From NCBI RefSeq assembly GCF_910587525.1, contig NZ_CAJULS010000056.1:1-14004 (forward strand): a stretch of 14,004 nucleotides of DNA, in the 5' to 3' direction. The stretch is from an uncultured Oscillibacter sp. GTDB lineage: Bacteria; Bacillota; Clostridia; Oscillospirales; Oscillospiraceae. This document shows positions 13,705 through 14,004 of this stretch, one piece after another. Every line of letters starts with the position of its first letter. The stretch's first letter is position 1. Made by a program: the position numbers and the translations under genes. The notes under the pieces are model-generated. The model was given only the letters and a program-made list of their open reading frames with translations. It was not told where the DNA came from and ran no database searches.

Positions 13705-13720
13705 GTTTGTTGTAACAAAC
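13705..13720. promoter_or_regulatory. 16-bp palindrome upstream of the feo promoter
   Basis: GTTTGTT and AACAAAC are perfect 7-bp inverted arms around a GT centre, about 29 bp upstream of the -35 element. It could be an activator or second-regulator site; the binding protein is unknown. Confidence 0.4.
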
Positions 13721-13835
13721 TCATGGGCGAAAAATCTGTCCCGCAGGCCTCCGATTTGGAGAACTGCACAGATTCTGGCCGGATCTGGATGGCGCTGCTC
13801 ACAGGCCGGACGGCTCCGTCCTTTCTTCAATAGAT

Positions 13836-13873
13836 CAGCGGAGCGCCGGAAATCCGGCGCTCCGCTGTTTTCT
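13836..13873. terminator. Strong hairpin after the truncated edge gene
   Basis: A perfect 14-bp stem (13836-13849 with 13854-13867) has an AAAT loop. It begins 12 nt beyond the stop codon of the minus-strand edge gene, where a terminator is expected. The T-run is better on the plus side (TTTTCT) than on the minus side, so its direction of action is not certain. Confidence 0.65.
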
Positions 13874-13879
13874 GGAAAA

Positions 13880-13958
13880 TCAATAGCACTTGCGGTAGAT
13901 AGCCTCTTCGGCCTCCAGGTCGAAAGGATAATAGGCGTTTGTCATCAGGCGCTGCTGG
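13880..13958 (-). CDS. C-terminal fragment of an unrecognised gene at the contig edge
   Basis: The last 25 codons and a TGA stop of a minus-strand frame are present, ending LMTNAYYPFDLEAEEAIYRKCY. The frame is cut by adapter sequence beginning at 13959, so the rest of the gene is missing. The residues look like real protein rather than a chance frame, and a hairpin follows the stop. I do not recognise the family. Confidence 0.5.
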
Positions 13959-14004
13959 AGATCGGAAGAGCGTCGTGTAGGGAAAGAGTGTAGATCTCGG
14001 TGGT
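13959..14004. other. Illumina TruSeq adapter sequence (contamination)
   Basis: All 46 terminal bases match the reverse complement of the Illumina universal/P5 TruSeq adapter as I know it, starting with AGATCGGAAGAGCGTCGTGT and continuing through GTAGATCTCGGTGGT. This is untrimmed library adapter at a contig end, not genomic DNA. Read on the plus strand it adds the well-known false peptide EIGRASCRERV to an open frame. Confidence 0.98.

Larger units (their letters stand above)
13567..13879. other. Non-coding stretch upstream of the feo operon
   Basis: This 313-nt stretch holds the feo promoter, two iron-box-like sites, the 16-bp palindrome at 13705-13720 and a strong hairpin at 13836-13867. 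Open frames crossing it on either strand lack ribosome sites and family resemblance. I see no gene here. Confidence 0.65.

Noticed and set aside
13627..13830. A 67-codon minus-strand frame upstream of the feo operon
   Set aside because: It overlaps the feo promoter and palindrome, is rich in Arg/Pro, and has no ribosome site or family resemblance.
13670..13993. A plus-strand frame crossing the right end
   Set aside because: Its last residues (EIGRASCRERV) are the known adapter-derived artefact; the rest is intergenic, with no ribosome site.

Overview
The window looks like one end of a draft-assembly contig from a relatively GC-rich, monoderm Clostridia bacterium, most likely of the Oscillospiraceae type (Flavonifractor/Lawsonibacter/Intestinimonas-like). 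That placement is inference from three things: consistent AGGAGG-type ribosome binding sites, a signal-peptide plus SLH-domain surface protein with a typical gut-Clostridia N-terminus, and a feo operon with tandem FeoA proteins, FeoB and a Cys-rich FeoB partner. No rRNA, tRNA, CRISPR array, insertion sequence or integrase was recognised.

Layout. At the left edge there is a leftward promoter for a gene outside the window and a strong terminator. Positions 201-2618 (minus) encode a large O-antigen-ligase/polymerase-family membrane protein with its own promoter. Positions 2826-3338 (plus) encode an orphan protein resembling phage tail fibres. It converges on, and shares a bidirectional terminator with, a very large S-layer (SLH) protein at 3408-6893 (minus). 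The SLH gene has a clear promoter about 170 nt upstream of its start, a structured leader and a palindrome upstream of the promoter. At 7296-7393 lies a nested palindrome carrying mirrored extended -10 promoter sequences. One of these drives a small export-family membrane protein at 7433-7906 (plus).

Next come a small Cys-cluster protein with a winged-helix-like body (8011-8379, minus), a GNAT acetyltransferase (8538-9047, plus) and a class I/II PLP aminotransferase (9129-10310, plus). The right third is a ferrous-iron uptake operon on the minus strand, in transcription order feoA1 (13348-13560), feoA2 (13108-13329), feoB (10638-12842) and a 49-residue FeoB-associated Cys-rich membrane protein (10478-10627). 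A strong promoter precedes feoA1. Three copies of a 14-bp DtxR/IdeR-like iron-box core lie in the region: two downstream of the feoA1 promoter and one just upstream of feoB. A hairpin with a T-run separates feoA2 from feoB, so feoB may be partly uncoupled from feoA1-feoA2.

The last 46 bases (13959-14004) are Illumina TruSeq adapter sequence, not genome. The real contig ends at about 13958, inside the C-terminal codons of an unrecognised minus-strand gene.

Themes: a cell-surface block on the left (polysaccharide polymerase/ligase family, tail-fibre-like protein, S-layer protein), a mixed middle block, and an iron-uptake operon on the right. I do not see a clear new multi-gene defence or mobile system. 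The items most worth a second look are the mirrored-promoter palindrome, the orphan tail-fibre-like gene beside the S-layer gene, the iron-box layout of the feo operon, and the adapter contamination.
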